A stretch of 64,000 nucleotides of DNA, from positions 1,612,001 to 1,676,000 of the forward strand of contig OZ255824.1 in the NCBI GenBank assembly GCA_965277495.1. Reading direction: 5' to 3'. Positions within the stretch are counted from its first letter, which is position 1. Each line of letters starts with the position of its first letter. Positions 7,632 to 16,255 of the stretch are shown one piece after another. The notes under the pieces are model-generated. The model saw nothing but the letters and a program-made list of their open reading frames with translations, had not been told where the DNA came from and ran no database searches. The position numbers and the translations under genes were made by a program. Origin of the DNA: CAHJXG01 sp965277495. GTDB lineage: Bacteria > Pseudomonadota > Alphaproteobacteria > Acetobacterales > Acetobacteraceae.

Positions 7632-10277
7632 TTAACCGTGGCTTGCTAATGCCGCCCGGATCGCCGCGAAACCGGCGGGGACCTCGGCGGCGTTTGGCCC
7701 GCCGGCCTGAGCCAGGTCGGGCCGACCGCCGCCGCCGGCGCCGCCCATTGCCGCGCTGGCCTTGCGCACGAGATCGACGGCGCTGAACCTTGGCAGCAAA
7801 TCGGTCGACACGCGGATGACGATGCTGGCTTTACTGTCGGCAGTCGAGATCACCGCGACCACGCCGCTGCCAAGCTGGGTCCCGATCGCCTCGGCCATGC
7901 CTTTGAGGTCGCGCGGAGGGATGTCGCCGAGGTCGCGGGCGGTCAATGCGATGCCGCCGATGTCCTCAACGGTGGCCGCGGCCGATCCAGTGGCAAGTTT
8001 CCGCTGCAATTCGGCAACCTGACGGTCGAGCCGGCGGCGGTCTTCGACGAGTTGGCCGACCCGGTCGGCGACCTCCGCCGGGCTTGCGCGCAACAGGGAG
8101 GCCACTTCAGCCAGCCGGCTCTCGGTTTCAGCGACCGCAGCGAGCGCCGCTGCGCCGGTAACCGCCTCGATCCGGCGCACCCCGGCGCTGACCGCCGACT
8201 CGCCGACCACTCGGAACAAGCCGATATCGCCGGTGCGGCGGACGTGGGTGCCGCCGCATAACTCGACCGAAAATGCTTTGCCGGACGGGCCAGGGCTGCC
8301 CATCGAGACCACGCGGACCTCATCGCCATACTTCTCGCCGAACAGCGCCATGGCGCCCGCCGACACGGCTGCCTCCGGCGTCATCAACCGCGTCGTGACT
8401 TCGGTGTTTTCCCGGATGCGGGCATTCACCTCGGCCTCGACCAATGCCATGTCGTCCCGGGCGATCGGCATCGGCTGGCTGACGTCGAAACGCAGGCGGT
8501 CAGGGGCGTTGAGGCTGCCTTTCTGCGTGACATGCGGACCCAAACGTTCGCGCAATGCCGCGTGCAGCAGATGGGTGGCGCTGTGGTGCGCGCGGATCGT
8601 GCCGCGGCGGCCGTGGTCGACCTCGGCAGCTACCGGCGCGCCGACCGCCAGCAAGCCCGCCTCGACCACACCGGAATGCACGAGGAGGTCGCCAAGCTTT
8701 TTCTGGGTGTCGTCGACCCGGAACCGCAGGCCGTCCGGCCCGGTAATCCAGCCAGCGTCGCCCACTTGGCCACCACTTTCGGCGTAAAACGGCGTCTGGT
8801 TGAGGATAACCGCGACATTCTGCCCGGCGTCGGCCCGTTGCACGGCGGCGCCGTCCGCCACTAAGGCCAGCACCTCGCCGCTGGCGCTCTCGGTCGTGTA
8901 ACCCAGGAACTCGGTGGGGCCTACCCGCTCGCGGATGTCGAACCACACCCGTTCGGTCGCCCCATCACCCGAACCGGCCCAGGCCGCACGGGCGCGGACA
9001 CGTTGCTCCTGCATCGCGGCGTCGAAGCCGGCTATGTCGACCGTCCGGCCTTGCTCGCGCAGCGCGTCCTGCGTGAGGTCGAGCGGGAAGCCGAACGTGT
9101 CATAAAGCTTGAACGCGACGGCGCCGGGCAAGGCGCCCCCCTCGCCGAGGCGCGCGGTCTCGTCCGAAAGCAGGCCGAGGCCGCGCTCCAGCATCGCCTT
9201 GAACCGGTCCTCCTCCAGCCGCATGGTTTCCGTGATCAAGGGCTCGGCGCGCGGCAATTCTGGGTAGGCCGCGCCCATCTGCCGCACCAGCGCAGGAACC
9301 AGGCGGTGGAATGTCGGCTCGCGCGTGCCCATCATGTGCAAGTGGCGCATTGCCCGGCGCATGATGCGGCGCAGGACGTAGCCGCGCCCATCCTTGGAGG
9401 GCAGCACACCGTCGGCGATCATGAACGATACGCTGCGTAGATGGTCCGCCACGACCCGGTGGCTGGTCTTGAACGGCCCATCGGCGGGTTGGCCAGTCGC
9501 TTCTGCGCTCGCCAGCACCAACGCGCGCATCATGTCGATGTCGTAGTTGTTGTGCTTGCCCTGCATGACGGCGACGAAGCGCTCGAAGCCCATGCCGGTG
9601 TCGATCGAGGGATGCGGCAGCGGAGTGCGCGTGCCGGGCGGCCCCTCCTCGAACTGCATGAAGACGAGATTCCAGATTTCGATGAAGCGGTCGCCGTCCT
9701 CATCGGGGCTGCCGGGCGGGCCGCCGGCGATGCTGTCCCCGTGATCGAAGAAGATCTCGGAGCAAGGGCCGCACGGGCCGGTGTCGCCCATGCGCCAGAA
9801 GTTGTCCGCGGTCGCGATGCGTATGATGCGGCGATCAGGCAGGCCAGCAATCTTGCGCCATAAGACTGCGGCGTCCTCGTCGTCGGCATAGACGGTGACC
9901 AGCAATTTGTCCGGCGCAATGCCAAAGTCGCGCGTCAACAGCGTCCAGGCATGCTCGATCGCTATGGGCTTAAAGTAGTCGCCAAAGCTGAAGTTGCCCA
10001 GCATCTCGAAGAAAGTATGATGCCGGGCAGTATAACCAACGTTATCAAGGTCGTTATGCTTGCCGCCGGCACGCACGCACTTCTGCGCCGTCGTCGCGCG
10101 TGAATAAGGACGGCGTTCTTGACCGGTGAATACGTTTTTGAATTGCACCATGCCGCTATTGGTGAACAGCAGCGTCGGGTCGTTGACCGGGACCAGCGAA
10201 CTGCTGGGCACGACCTGATGGCCGTTGCGGGCAAAAAAGTCGAGGAAGGTCGCGCGGATGTCGTTGCTGCTGGGCAT
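7632..10277 (-). CDS. alaS: Alanyl-tRNA synthetase
   Basis: 881-residue class IIc synthetase that charges tRNA-Ala and edits mischarged Ser/Gly. The order is the catalytic core (IRATFLDFFARNGHQVVPSSSLVP, then GMGFERFVAVMQGK), the editing domain with HHSATHLLHAALRERLG and the paired zinc site CGGTHVRRTGDIG, then the coiled region and C-Ala/DHHA1 domain ending GGGGRPDLAQAGG. Full length and intact. It is a single leftward gene with the DUF3072 gene 84 bp upstream. Confidence 0.98.
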   Translation of the reverse strand: MPSSNDIRATFLDFFARNGHQVVPSSSLVPVNDPTLLFTNSGMVQFKNVFTGQERRPYSRATTAQKCVRAGGKHNDLDNVGYTARHHTFFEMLGNFSFGDYFKPIAIEHAWTLLTRDFGIAPDKLLVTVYADDEDAAVLWRKIAGLPDRRIIRIATADNFWRMGDTGPCGPCSEIFFDHGDSIAGGPPGSPDEDGDRFIEIWNLVFMQFEEGPPGTRTPLPHPSIDTGMGFERFVAVMQGKHNNYDIDMMRALVLASAEATGQPADGPFKTSHRVVADHLRSVSFMIADGVLPSKDGRGYVLRRIMRRAMRHLHMMGTREPTFHRLVPALVRQMGAAYPELPRAEPLITETMRLEEDRFKAMLERGLGLLSDETARLGEGGALPGAVAFKLYDTFGFPLDLTQDALREQGRTVDIAGFDAAMQEQRVRARAAWAGSGDGATERVWFDIRERVGPTEFLGYTTESASGEVLALVADGAAVQRADAGQNVAVILNQTPFYAESGGQVGDAGWITGPDGLRFRVDDTQKKLGDLLVHSGVVEAGLLAVGAPVAAEVDHGRRGTIRAHHSATHLLHAALRERLGPHVTQKGSLNAPDRLRFDVSQPMPIARDDMALVEAEVNARIRENTEVTTRLMTPEAAVSAGAMALFGEKYGDEVRVVSMGSPGPSGKAFSVELCGGTHVRRTGDIGLFRVVGESAVSAGVRRIEAVTGAAALAAVAETESRLAEVASLLRASPAEVADRVGQLVEDRRRLDRQVAELQRKLATGSAAATVEDIGGIALTARDLGDIPPRDLKGMAEAIGTQLGSGVVAVISTADSKASIVIRVSTDLLPRFSAVDLVRKASAAMGGAGGGGRPDLAQAGGPNAAEVPAGFAAIRAALASHG

Positions 10278-10361
10278 GGGTAAGATGGATCGTCCTAGAA
10301 GGATGCGACCCTTTGGGTAGCCCAGCCGACGCTTCCTGTCATCCGCGCGAGCATTTTACGA

Positions 10362-10595
10362 TCAGTGATTTTTACCGCGTCCGGTTTTCTTTTGCAGCTC
10401 GTCGATCTTCAACGATGCGTCAGCCTTGCTCAAGGACGGATCGAACTCCTCGCCGGCCTCCTCGGACAGGGTCTTCAAATAGCTCGCCTGCGCCCCGGTC
10501 ATGCTCTCGTTGCCGGTGGTCCAGTCGTGTGGGTCCTTCTCAGCGTTCGACGGCGTGGCCTGGTCGTCTGCTTCGGTCTTTGGGTTCGTGCTCAT
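10362..10595 (-). CDS. DUF3072 family small protein
   Basis: 77 residues. The family core MTGAQASYLKTLSEEAGEEF is followed by DPSLSKADASLKIDELQKKTGRG, a short domain of unknown function often found alone. The N-terminal 30 residues are polar and low in complexity. It sits downstream of cdd and upstream of alaS on the same strand. Confidence 0.85.
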   Translation of the reverse strand: MSTNPKTEADDQATPSNAEKDPHDWTTGNESMTGAQASYLKTLSEEAGEEFDPSLSKADASLKIDELQKKTGRGKNH

Positions 10596-10636
10596 AGCCT
10601 GTCAACTCCGATGATCTGGTTTTGTTCCAAAATGCC

Positions 10637-11086
10637 TCAGCGCTGATATGGCAGTGGCAGCAAAAGGTTCAATGGAATCTTGCGCAGGCCGCTCAACGTA
10701 TTGACGATCACCAGGGTAGCGGCGTCGTAGTCGGTCAGGTTCTCTCGGCACGCGCCACAAGGCGGCACGACGGCGATGTCCTGGACGGCCTCCTCGGGCT
10801 TCGGATGACGGACGGCGACGGCGCATTCGATGGTGGCATCCCCGTCCATGACCGCACGGCCGAGCGCAATCGCCTCGGCACAGATCGAAAGCCGCCCGAC
10901 TGTGGCGCCCAGATGCACTCCGGTCCAAATGCGTCCGTCCCGGCTGCGCAGCGCCGCGGCGACGGTGTGCCAAAACGGACGGTAATGACGCAACAGCACG
11001 GCACGGGCGATCTCGATCAGTTTGTAATCGGCTTCGGCCAGCGGCAGGGTGCCATGCAAGCCGCCGGACGGCGATTGGTCGGGCAA
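10637..11086 (-). CDS. Cytidine deaminase-like protein
   Basis: 149-residue member of the cytidine deaminase fold that hydrolytically deaminates cytidine or blasticidin-type nucleosides. Zinc ligands and catalytic acid are seen as Cys69 and Glu71 in ICAEAIALG and Cys110/Cys113 in PPCGACRENL. The Cys-Ala-Glu form is typical of tetrameric homotypic CDAs. It starts 7 bp after the recA stop, so it can be transcribed from the SOS promoter. Exact nucleoside specificity is not visible. Confidence 0.87.
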   Translation of the reverse strand: MPDQSPSGGLHGTLPLAEADYKLIEIARAVLLRHYRPFWHTVAAALRSRDGRIWTGVHLGATVGRLSICAEAIALGRAVMDGDATIECAVAVRHPKPEEAVQDIAVVPPCGACRENLTDYDAATLVIVNTLSGLRKIPLNLLLPLPYQR

Positions 11087-11093
11087 ATGCGGC

Positions 11094-12134
11094 CTAGTCA
11101 GCCGCTTCGGCGTCGTCGCCCTCTTCGGGCGGCGCCAGCATCGAGTTCGCCACCACGCCGGACTGCTCGCGCACCTTCTTCTCGATCGCCTCCGCCATGT
11201 CCTTGTGGTCGCGCAGGAACTGCTTGGCGTTCTCGCGCCCTTGGCCGATGCGCGTGCTGTCGTAGCTGAACCACGCGCCCGATTTCTCGACGACGTTGGC
11301 CTTCACGCCCAAGTCGATCAGCTCGCCCACCTTGCTGATGCCTTCGCCGTACATGATGTCGAACTCGACCTGGCGGAACGGCGGCGCCAGCTTGTTCTTG
11401 ACCACCTTCACGCGGGTCTGGTTGCCCACGACCTCCTCGCGGTCCTTGATCTGGCCGATGCGCCTGATTTCCATGCGGATCGAAGCGTAGAATTTCAGCG
11501 CATTGCCGCCGGTCGTCGTCTCCGGATTGCCGAACATGACGCCGATCTTCAGCCGGATCTGGTTCAGGAAAATCAGCATCGTATGCGACTTCGCCACGCT
11601 GCCGGTCAGCTTGCGCAACGCCTGGCTCATCAAGCGGGCATGCAGGCCGACATGGGTGTCGCCCATCTCGCCCTCGAGCTCGGCGCGGGGCACCAATGCC
11701 GCGACGCTGTCAACCACGACGATATCGACGGCGCCGGACCGCACCAACGTGTCGCAGATTTCCAACGCCTGCTCGCCCCCATCCGGTTGGCTTAGGAGCA
11801 GGTTGTCGACATCGACGCCGAGCTTACGGGCATAGATCGGGTCGAGCGCGTGCTCCGCGTCGATGAACGCGCAAGTGCCGCCCCGCTTCTGCGCCTCCGC
11901 GATCGCGTGCAGCGCCAGGGTGGTCTTACCCGAACTCTCCGGACCGTAGATCTCGACCACACGTCCGCGCGGCAACCCGCCGATGCCCAACGCAAGATCC
12001 AGCCCGAGCGAACCCGACGGGATTGTCTCGATCTGCTGATCGCCGGCCTTCGCACCCATCCGCATGATGGAACCCTTGCCGAACGCCCGCTCGATCTGGG
12101 TCAGGGCCGCATCGAGCGCCTTGTTCTTGTCCAT
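11094..12134 (-). CDS. recA: Recombinase A
   Basis: 346-residue DNA-dependent ATPase for strand exchange and LexA co-protease activity. Walker A GPESSGKTT is at residues 64-72, Walker B is in VDIVVVDSVAALVPRAELEGEMGD, and the L2-loop region reads IFLNQIRLKIGVMFGNPETTTGGNALKFYAS. The C-terminus is acidic (EEGDDAEAAD), as usual. An AAGGATC ribosome binding site precedes the ATG. It is controlled by the SOS box 121 bp upstream and followed closely by the cytidine deaminase gene. Confidence 0.99.
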   Translation of the reverse strand: MDKNKALDAALTQIERAFGKGSIMRMGAKAGDQQIETIPSGSLGLDLALGIGGLPRGRVVEIYGPESSGKTTLALHAIAEAQKRGGTCAFIDAEHALDPIYARKLGVDVDNLLLSQPDGGEQALEICDTLVRSGAVDIVVVDSVAALVPRAELEGEMGDTHVGLHARLMSQALRKLTGSVAKSHTMLIFLNQIRLKIGVMFGNPETTTGGNALKFYASIRMEIRRIGQIKDREEVVGNQTRVKVVKNKLAPPFRQVEFDIMYGEGISKVGELIDLGVKANVVEKSGAWFSYDSTRIGQGRENAKQFLRDHKDMAEAIEKKVREQSGVVANSMLAPPEEGDDAEAAD

Positions 12135-12225
12135 GTTCGATCCTTGTCCTGCGCGTTTGCCCGGCAGAGTGTCACAACTGGCACCGAAGGCGAAACTAGC
12201 TGGTTAACCGTTATCAAGAAAGTCC

Positions 12226-12254
12226 TAGATGGGCACACCGCCCGCTGCGGTCAA
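12226..12254 (-). promoter_or_regulatory. recA: recA promoter
   Basis: On the minus strand, TTGACC (12254-12249) forms a good -35. It is followed after exactly 17 nt by CATCTA (12231-12226) as a weak -10. The SOS box directly abuts the -35, the layout expected for LexA repression. Assigned by consensus. Confidence 0.55.
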
Positions 12255-12269
12255 GAACAAAATAAGAAC
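12255..12269 (-). promoter_or_regulatory. LexA (SOS) box of recA
   Basis: The minus strand reads GTTCTTATTTTGTTC, a perfect match to the alphaproteobacterial LexA operator GTTC-N7-GTTC, including the T-rich spacer. It lies 121 bp upstream of the recA ATG, next to a -35 element and two bases after the flhB stop codon (12271-12273). Confidence 0.85.
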
Positions 12270-12270
12270 A

Positions 12271-13329
12271 TTAATGCCCAGCGACGGCCCCGCCCTGCAG
12301 GCGCCAGATGTAGGCGATGATCTCAGCAACCGCCTTGAAGTGCTCGGCCGGAACTTCCGCGTCCAGTTCCAGCGCGTGCAGCGCCCGCGCCAGTGGTGGG
12401 TTCGCCACCATCGGCACCCCATGTTCGGCGGCCATGGCGCGAATGCGCGCCGCCACGTCGTCCATGCCCTTCGCGACGACGCGGGGCGCGGACTGGGTGC
12501 CTCGGTCGTACGCCAGCGCCACGGCGTAGTGCGTGGGGTTGGTGATGACGACGGTTGCGGTTGGCACTGCGGCCATCATGCGCTGCCGGGCGCGGGCGGT
12601 GCGAAGTTGGCGCAGCTTCGCTTTGAGGCGCGGATCGCCCTCGCTGTCCCGGTGCTCCTGCTTAACTTCCTGCGCGGACATCCGCATCCGGCTGGCGAAG
12701 CGGAAACGGACCCAGGCCAGGTCGAGCACTGCAATCGCGGCCTGGCAGGCCAGGACCAGCACGCATAGATGCATCAAATCCCGGGTCAACCGATCCAACA
12801 ACGTGTCCGCCTGCCACCATACTGAGGCGGTCGCACCGGGTAGCGCATCCATCAAGGCGCGCCAAACGGCCCAGGCCAGCACACCCACTTTGGCAAGCGA
12901 CTTCAACGCCTCGATCAGGTTGTCCGGGCCAATCAGGCGCGTGAGCCCGCGTTTCGGGCTAAGCCGGGACAGGTCTGGGACCAGCTTGTTGCCATGCAGC
13001 AGGCCGCCGGTTTGCAGCAGCACGCCCGCCCCGCCCGCCAACAGCACAGCGCCCAACAGCGGCAGGGTCGCCAGCAACAATGCCCATCCGGCCTCATGCA
13101 GCGCCGCACCTGGCGTGCTGTTCATCGCGCCGAGCATATTGGTAAGCCGTACCGACAGGCTGCGGGCGATCCCAGGACCGGCCATGGCAAGCACGAGCGT
13201 TGCCGCTCCAAGCCCGGCCAGCACGCAAAGCTCGCGCGACATCGGCGCTTCGCCGTCCTCACGGGCACGCTGCAGCCGGCGTTCGGTCGCCGGTTTTGTG
13301 CGGTCGCCGCCCTCGGTCCCGTCCGCCAT
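12271..13329 (-). CDS. flhB: Flagellar type III export switch protein FlhB
   Basis: 352-residue inner-membrane component of the flagellar export gate. Four hydrophobic segments lie in roughly residues 33-205. The cytoplasmic domain contains the autocleavage motif NPTH at 264-267, which sets the rod/hook-to-filament export switch. The opening TKPATERRLQRAREDGEAP is classic FlhB. Last gene of the leftward run flgB-flgC-fliE-fliQ-fliR-flhB; it starts 15 bp after fliR. Confidence 0.97.
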   Translation of the reverse strand: MADGTEGGDRTKPATERRLQRAREDGEAPMSRELCVLAGLGAATLVLAMAGPGIARSLSVRLTNMLGAMNSTPGAALHEAGWALLLATLPLLGAVLLAGGAGVLLQTGGLLHGNKLVPDLSRLSPKRGLTRLIGPDNLIEALKSLAKVGVLAWAVWRALMDALPGATASVWWQADTLLDRLTRDLMHLCVLVLACQAAIAVLDLAWVRFRFASRMRMSAQEVKQEHRDSEGDPRLKAKLRQLRTARARQRMMAAVPTATVVITNPTHYAVALAYDRGTQSAPRVVAKGMDDVAARIRAMAAEHGVPMVANPPLARALHALELDAEVPAEHFKAVAEIIAYIWRLQGGAVAGH

Positions 13330-13344
13330 GGTCCGGCCTCTACG

Positions 13345-14118
13345 CTACAGGCCGGGCAGGCTGGACCAGCCGGCGGTCACCGCCTCGGTCCAGGCGTCCA
13401 GGATACGGGGCATCAACAAGCCGAGCAGCACCAGCCCGCCCAGGATTTGGCCGGGCATTGCTGCGGTATAGACCTGCAATTGCGGCACCAGTCGCGCCAG
13501 CAGCCCCAGGGCAACCTGAAACACCAGGCCAGCCAAAATAAACGGCGCCGAGAGCTGGATCGCCAAGCCGAAGCAGGCGACCACGGCGCTCGTCACGCTC
13601 TCCGCCAGCGGTCCCGCCGGCAGCAGCGTGCCCGGCGGCACGAGCTGATAGCTCCCGGCCAACGCCGTCAGCGGCAACGCATAAAGGCCCGCCGATAGGA
13701 TCAGCACCGGCACCGCCAGGCCGAACAGCCGGGATATGGCAGCGGATTGCCCACCCAAGGCAGGGTCCGGCTGCACGACGCTGGACAGGCCGAGCATGTA
13801 GGACACCACAGCGCCCGCCATGCCCAGCGCCATCGCCGGAAGCCGCGCCAACCAGCCCAGCACGCCGCCGACGACCAGTTCTGCCGCGATCATCCCCGCG
13901 CCGCCGAAACCTATTTCAGGCACGGCGGGCACCAGTGGGGCCACGGCGGGCACCAGCAGCATGGTGATCGCCAGCGCCAGCCCGGCACGAACGATGGGCG
14001 GCGGCTCGGCCTCGCCCAGGCCTGGCATCAGCATGACGGCCATGCCCGTGCGCGACAGCACGAGCGCGAATGCAAATGCCCAGCCGGGCAGCGCCGCCAG
14101 CAGCGCCGCATCATCCAT
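13345..14118 (-). CDS. fliR: Flagellar export protein FliR
   Basis: 257-residue polytopic membrane protein of the FliPQR export gate. It starts MDDAALLAALPGWAFAFALVLSRTGMAVMLMP, the usual FliR N-terminus, and has repeated hydrophobic helices throughout. The ATG at 14118 lies 13 bp after the fliQ stop. An in-frame TTG at 14148 would overlap fliQ and is less likely. Confidence 0.93.
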   Translation of the reverse strand: MDDAALLAALPGWAFAFALVLSRTGMAVMLMPGLGEAEPPPIVRAGLALAITMLLVPAVAPLVPAVPEIGFGGAGMIAAELVVGGVLGWLARLPAMALGMAGAVVSYMLGLSSVVQPDPALGGQSAAISRLFGLAVPVLILSAGLYALPLTALAGSYQLVPPGTLLPAGPLAESVTSAVVACFGLAIQLSAPFILAGLVFQVALGLLARLVPQLQVYTAAMPGQILGGLVLLGLLMPRILDAWTEAVTAGWSSLPGL

Positions 14119-14131
14119 TACCGGCGCCCAT

Positions 14132-14404
14132 TCATTGGCCGCCCACAAGCACCAACCGGTCCATCAGCACATGGGTATAGTCGGTGAGGGTGGCGGCCAT
14201 GAACGGCCCAAGCAACGCCATCGCGCCGAACAAGACGAGCAGCTTGGGCAAGAAGACCAAGGTCGCCTCGTTGATCTGCGTCACTGCCTGGATCAAAGAC
14301 ACCACCAGCCCGACTGCCAACGCAGCCAACAGCAACGGCCCGCCGAGCTTCAACACGATCCACAGGGTCTCACGCAATGCTGACGCGACTTCGACGTTTC
14401 CCAT
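14132..14404 (-). CDS. fliQ: Flagellar export protein FliQ
   Basis: 90-residue two-helix membrane protein of the export gate. Conserved features are ETLWIVLKLGGPLLLAALAVGLVVSLIQAVTQINEATLVFLPKLL and a C-terminal hydrophobic helix. The ATG at 14404 is one base after the fliE stop. An upstream extension of the frame overlaps fliE and does not belong to the family. Confidence 0.95.
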   Translation of the reverse strand: MGNVEVASALRETLWIVLKLGGPLLLAALAVGLVVSLIQAVTQINEATLVFLPKLLVLFGAMALLGPFMAATLTDYTHVLMDRLVLVGGQ

Positions 14405-14405
14405 G

Positions 14406-14717
14406 CTAGATCGGCATGCGCATGACGTCTTGATAGGCCTGGACGACCCGGTCGCGGATGGCGACCGCGGATTGCAGCGCAAGCTCCGCGCGGGACACGG
14501 CCGTCACCACATCGGTGAGGTTGCCGCCGCCGGAGATCGCCTGCATCGATTGCGCGTCCGCCTGGTGTCCGGCGTCAACCACGTTGCCGAGCGCCTTGGT
14601 CATTGCGTCGCCGAACCCTGGCACAGCCGGTCCGCCCACGCCCAAGCCGCCGCCCTGCACGCGCGCATAGGCGCTCGCGGCGCCGGCCGGGCTGACGGTG
14701 AGGATCGGGACCGTCAT
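14406..14717 (-). CDS. fliE: Flagellar hook-basal body protein FliE
   Basis: 103-residue junction protein between the MS ring/export gate and the rod. The C-terminal family core TAVSRAELALQSAVAIRDRVVQAYQDVMRMPI is intact; the N-terminal half is glycine-rich and variable. Its ATG overlaps the flgC stop (ATGA). Confidence 0.95.
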   Translation of the reverse strand: MTVPILTVSPAGAASAYARVQGGGLGVGGPAVPGFGDAMTKALGNVVDAGHQADAQSMQAISGGGNLTDVVTAVSRAELALQSAVAIRDRVVQAYQDVMRMPI

Positions 14718-15121
14718 TTCAGCAGGTCGATCGTGCGGGTCAGCATCGTGCGCGTGACCTCCATCACGTTCAGGTTCGCGCTGAAGCCGCGCTGCGCCTC
14801 ACGCATGTCCATGACTTCAATGAAGCTGTTGACGTTAGGCGTCCGCACGTAGCCTTTCGCATCGGCAGCGGGATGGGACGGGTCGAAGCGCAGCGGCAGC
14901 TCGCTTTTGTCCGGCGTGATATCCTTCACGCGGACGGTGCTGACGCCCAGGGCGTTGTCCATCCGGTTTTCGAAGGTGATGACCTTGCGCCGATAAGGGT
15001 CCGCACCGGGCTTGGAGCCGGTCGTATCCTGGTTGGCCAGGTTCTCGGCGATGGTGCGCAGCCGGGCAGTCTGCACATCCATGCCGCGGGCCGAGATCGC
15101 GAGCGCCTTGGTGATGTCCAT
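14714..15121 (-). CDS. flgC: Flagellar proximal rod protein FlgC
   Basis: 135 residues starting MDITKALAISARGMDVQTARL. It has the rod-protein N-terminal motif (RTIAENLANQDTTGSKPGADPYRRK) and the C-terminal NLNVMEVTRTMLTRTIDLLK helix. The start at 15121 is set by the FlgC N-terminus; the frame is open further upstream across flgB but is not coding there. It begins 5 bp after the flgB stop and overlaps fliE by 4 bp. Confidence 0.96.
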   Translation of the reverse strand: MDITKALAISARGMDVQTARLRTIAENLANQDTTGSKPGADPYRRKVITFENRMDNALGVSTVRVKDITPDKSELPLRFDPSHPAADAKGYVRTPNVNSFIEVMDMREAQRGFSANLNVMEVTRTMLTRTIDLLK

Positions 15122-15126
15122 GCGCC

Positions 15127-15534
15127 TTACCCCGCCCGGCCGAGCGCGGTGCGGAACATGCCGTGGTATTTGCGATACAGGTTCGCCACCAGTTCCTGCG
15201 TGCCGGCCGTGTCGGCGACCTTGGTCAGTTGGTCCTCCATCGAAACGCCGTTGCCGTCGGGCGAACGCTCCCGCGGACGGACCGTATGGGCGGATTGCAT
15301 GCTGCTGGATCCAGCGAGGTGCATGGGATCCGTCCGCGCCATCGACGCCGCAGCGCCTGCATGGGACAGGGCTTGAGCAAACGGCGGCAAGTCGCGCGGC
15401 TGGTAACCCGGCGTGCTGGCGTTCGCCACGTTCTGCGCCAGCAGTTCCTGCCGCCGCCCTACCCACGCTAATCTTTGCTCCGCCAGGCGGAACAATCCAA
15501 TGTCGGCAGAGCCAGTCTCGGTCGGGTCCATCAT
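15127..15534 (-). CDS. flgB: Flagellar proximal rod protein FlgB
   Basis: 135 residues. The N-terminal rod motif RRQELLAQNVANASTPGYQPRDLPPF and the C-terminal helix VANLYRKYHGMFRTALGR identify FlgB. First gene of the leftward flagellar operon. It shares a 102-bp region with the rightward unknown gene-fliO-fliP unit. Confidence 0.95.
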   Translation of the reverse strand: MMDPTETGSADIGLFRLAEQRLAWVGRRQELLAQNVANASTPGYQPRDLPPFAQALSHAGAAASMARTDPMHLAGSSSMQSAHTVRPRERSPDGNGVSMEDQLTKVADTAGTQELVANLYRKYHGMFRTALGRAG

Positions 15535-15572
15535 ATTCCCCAGTTCGCTTAGGGGTAGAATAGGCCCAATTA

Positions 15573-15588
15573 GTTAATGCGAAGTTTA
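15573..15588 (-). promoter_or_regulatory. CtrA-box-like sequence between divergent flagellar operons
   Basis: The minus strand reads TAAA-N7-TTAAC, one mismatch from the CtrA consensus TTAA-N7-TTAAC. It is 39 bp upstream of the flgB start. CtrA governs early flagellar genes in many alphaproteobacteria, so the location is sensible, but a one-mismatch site of this size can occur by chance. Confidence 0.3.
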
Positions 15589-15636
15589 GGGCGGTGGCGC
15601 AACGATTTGGTAACCTTTCGACGCTAATGTCGGGGC

Positions 15637-15933
15637 ATGACGAATTCGATCGCCCCGCAGCACCCTGAACTATGGCCGCCTCACGGATATGATGCCGCGG
15701 CCGAAGTCGCCGCACTGTCTGAGGCGGTGCGCAACACGGTGGCGATGGCGGCGGGCTTGGCCGCGGGCGGGCGCAAGGTGGAGCTGACCGGGCTCGACCG
15801 CATGATGGGCCTGTTATGTGCAAAGGCGCTCGATTTAGCCGCGGTGGACGGCCGTACGGCTCGCACCGGGCTGATCGCGCTGCTGACGGACGTCGATGCA
15901 TTGAGCCTGGCGCTCCGGGCTGAAGCCCAATGA
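15637..15933 (+). CDS. Hypothetical protein in flagellar cluster
   Basis: 98 residues, predicted helical and soluble, with no signal peptide or membrane segment and no family I recognise. Alanine- and leucine-rich helices run from about residue 20 (AAAEVAALSEAVRNTVAMAAGLA) to the end. It heads the rightward unit with fliO and fliP and is divergent from flgB, so a flagellar regulatory or assembly role is plausible but unproven. Confidence 0.6.
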   Translation: MTNSIAPQHPELWPPHGYDAAAEVAALSEAVRNTVAMAAGLAAGGRKVELTGLDRMMGLLCAKALDLAAVDGRTARTGLIALLTDVDALSLALRAEAQ

Positions 15934-15961
15934 CGAACCCACAACGGCAAAAGGCCGCAAC

Positions 15962-16255
15962 ATGCCAGCATTCCTCCAAGCCATACTGACGGCCGGGGCC
16001 GCGCTTGGCGCGGTGCTCGGGATCATCGTGCTGGCCGGACGGGGCGCGCGCATGCTGCGGCTGGCCCGGCCAACTGCGGGCCGGCGATTGATATTGGGTG
16101 AAGCCCTGACGCTGGACCGGACCCGCCGCCTGCAGTTGGTCACCTGCGATGGGCGCGACCTGCTGCTGCTGATTGGCGGCGGGGCTGATCAGGTGGTGGC
16201 CTGGCTGCCGATTGCACAGCCCGGCGCGCATGTGGGCGCGGGGCCAGTCGCATGA
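15962..16255 (+). CDS. fliO: FliO-like flagellar biosynthesis protein
   Basis: 97 residues. A single N-terminal membrane helix (about residues 5-25) is followed by a basic stretch and a small beta-rich cytoplasmic domain with LTLDRTRRLQLVTCDGRDLLLLIGGGADQVVAWLP, the FliO pattern. FliO assists FliP assembly in the export gate. Its stop overlaps the fliP ATG (ATGA), the conserved fliO-fliP order. Confidence 0.8.
   Translation: MPAFLQAILTAGAALGAVLGIIVLAGRGARMLRLARPTAGRRLILGEALTLDRTRRLQLVTCDGRDLLLLIGGGADQVVAWLPIAQPGAHVGAGPVA

Noticed and set aside
12138..12152. Second LexA-like site (GTTC-N7-GTCC on the plus strand) just upstream of the recA ATG
   Set aside because: One mismatch and it coincides with the ribosome binding site; the perfect box at 12255-12269 explains regulation.
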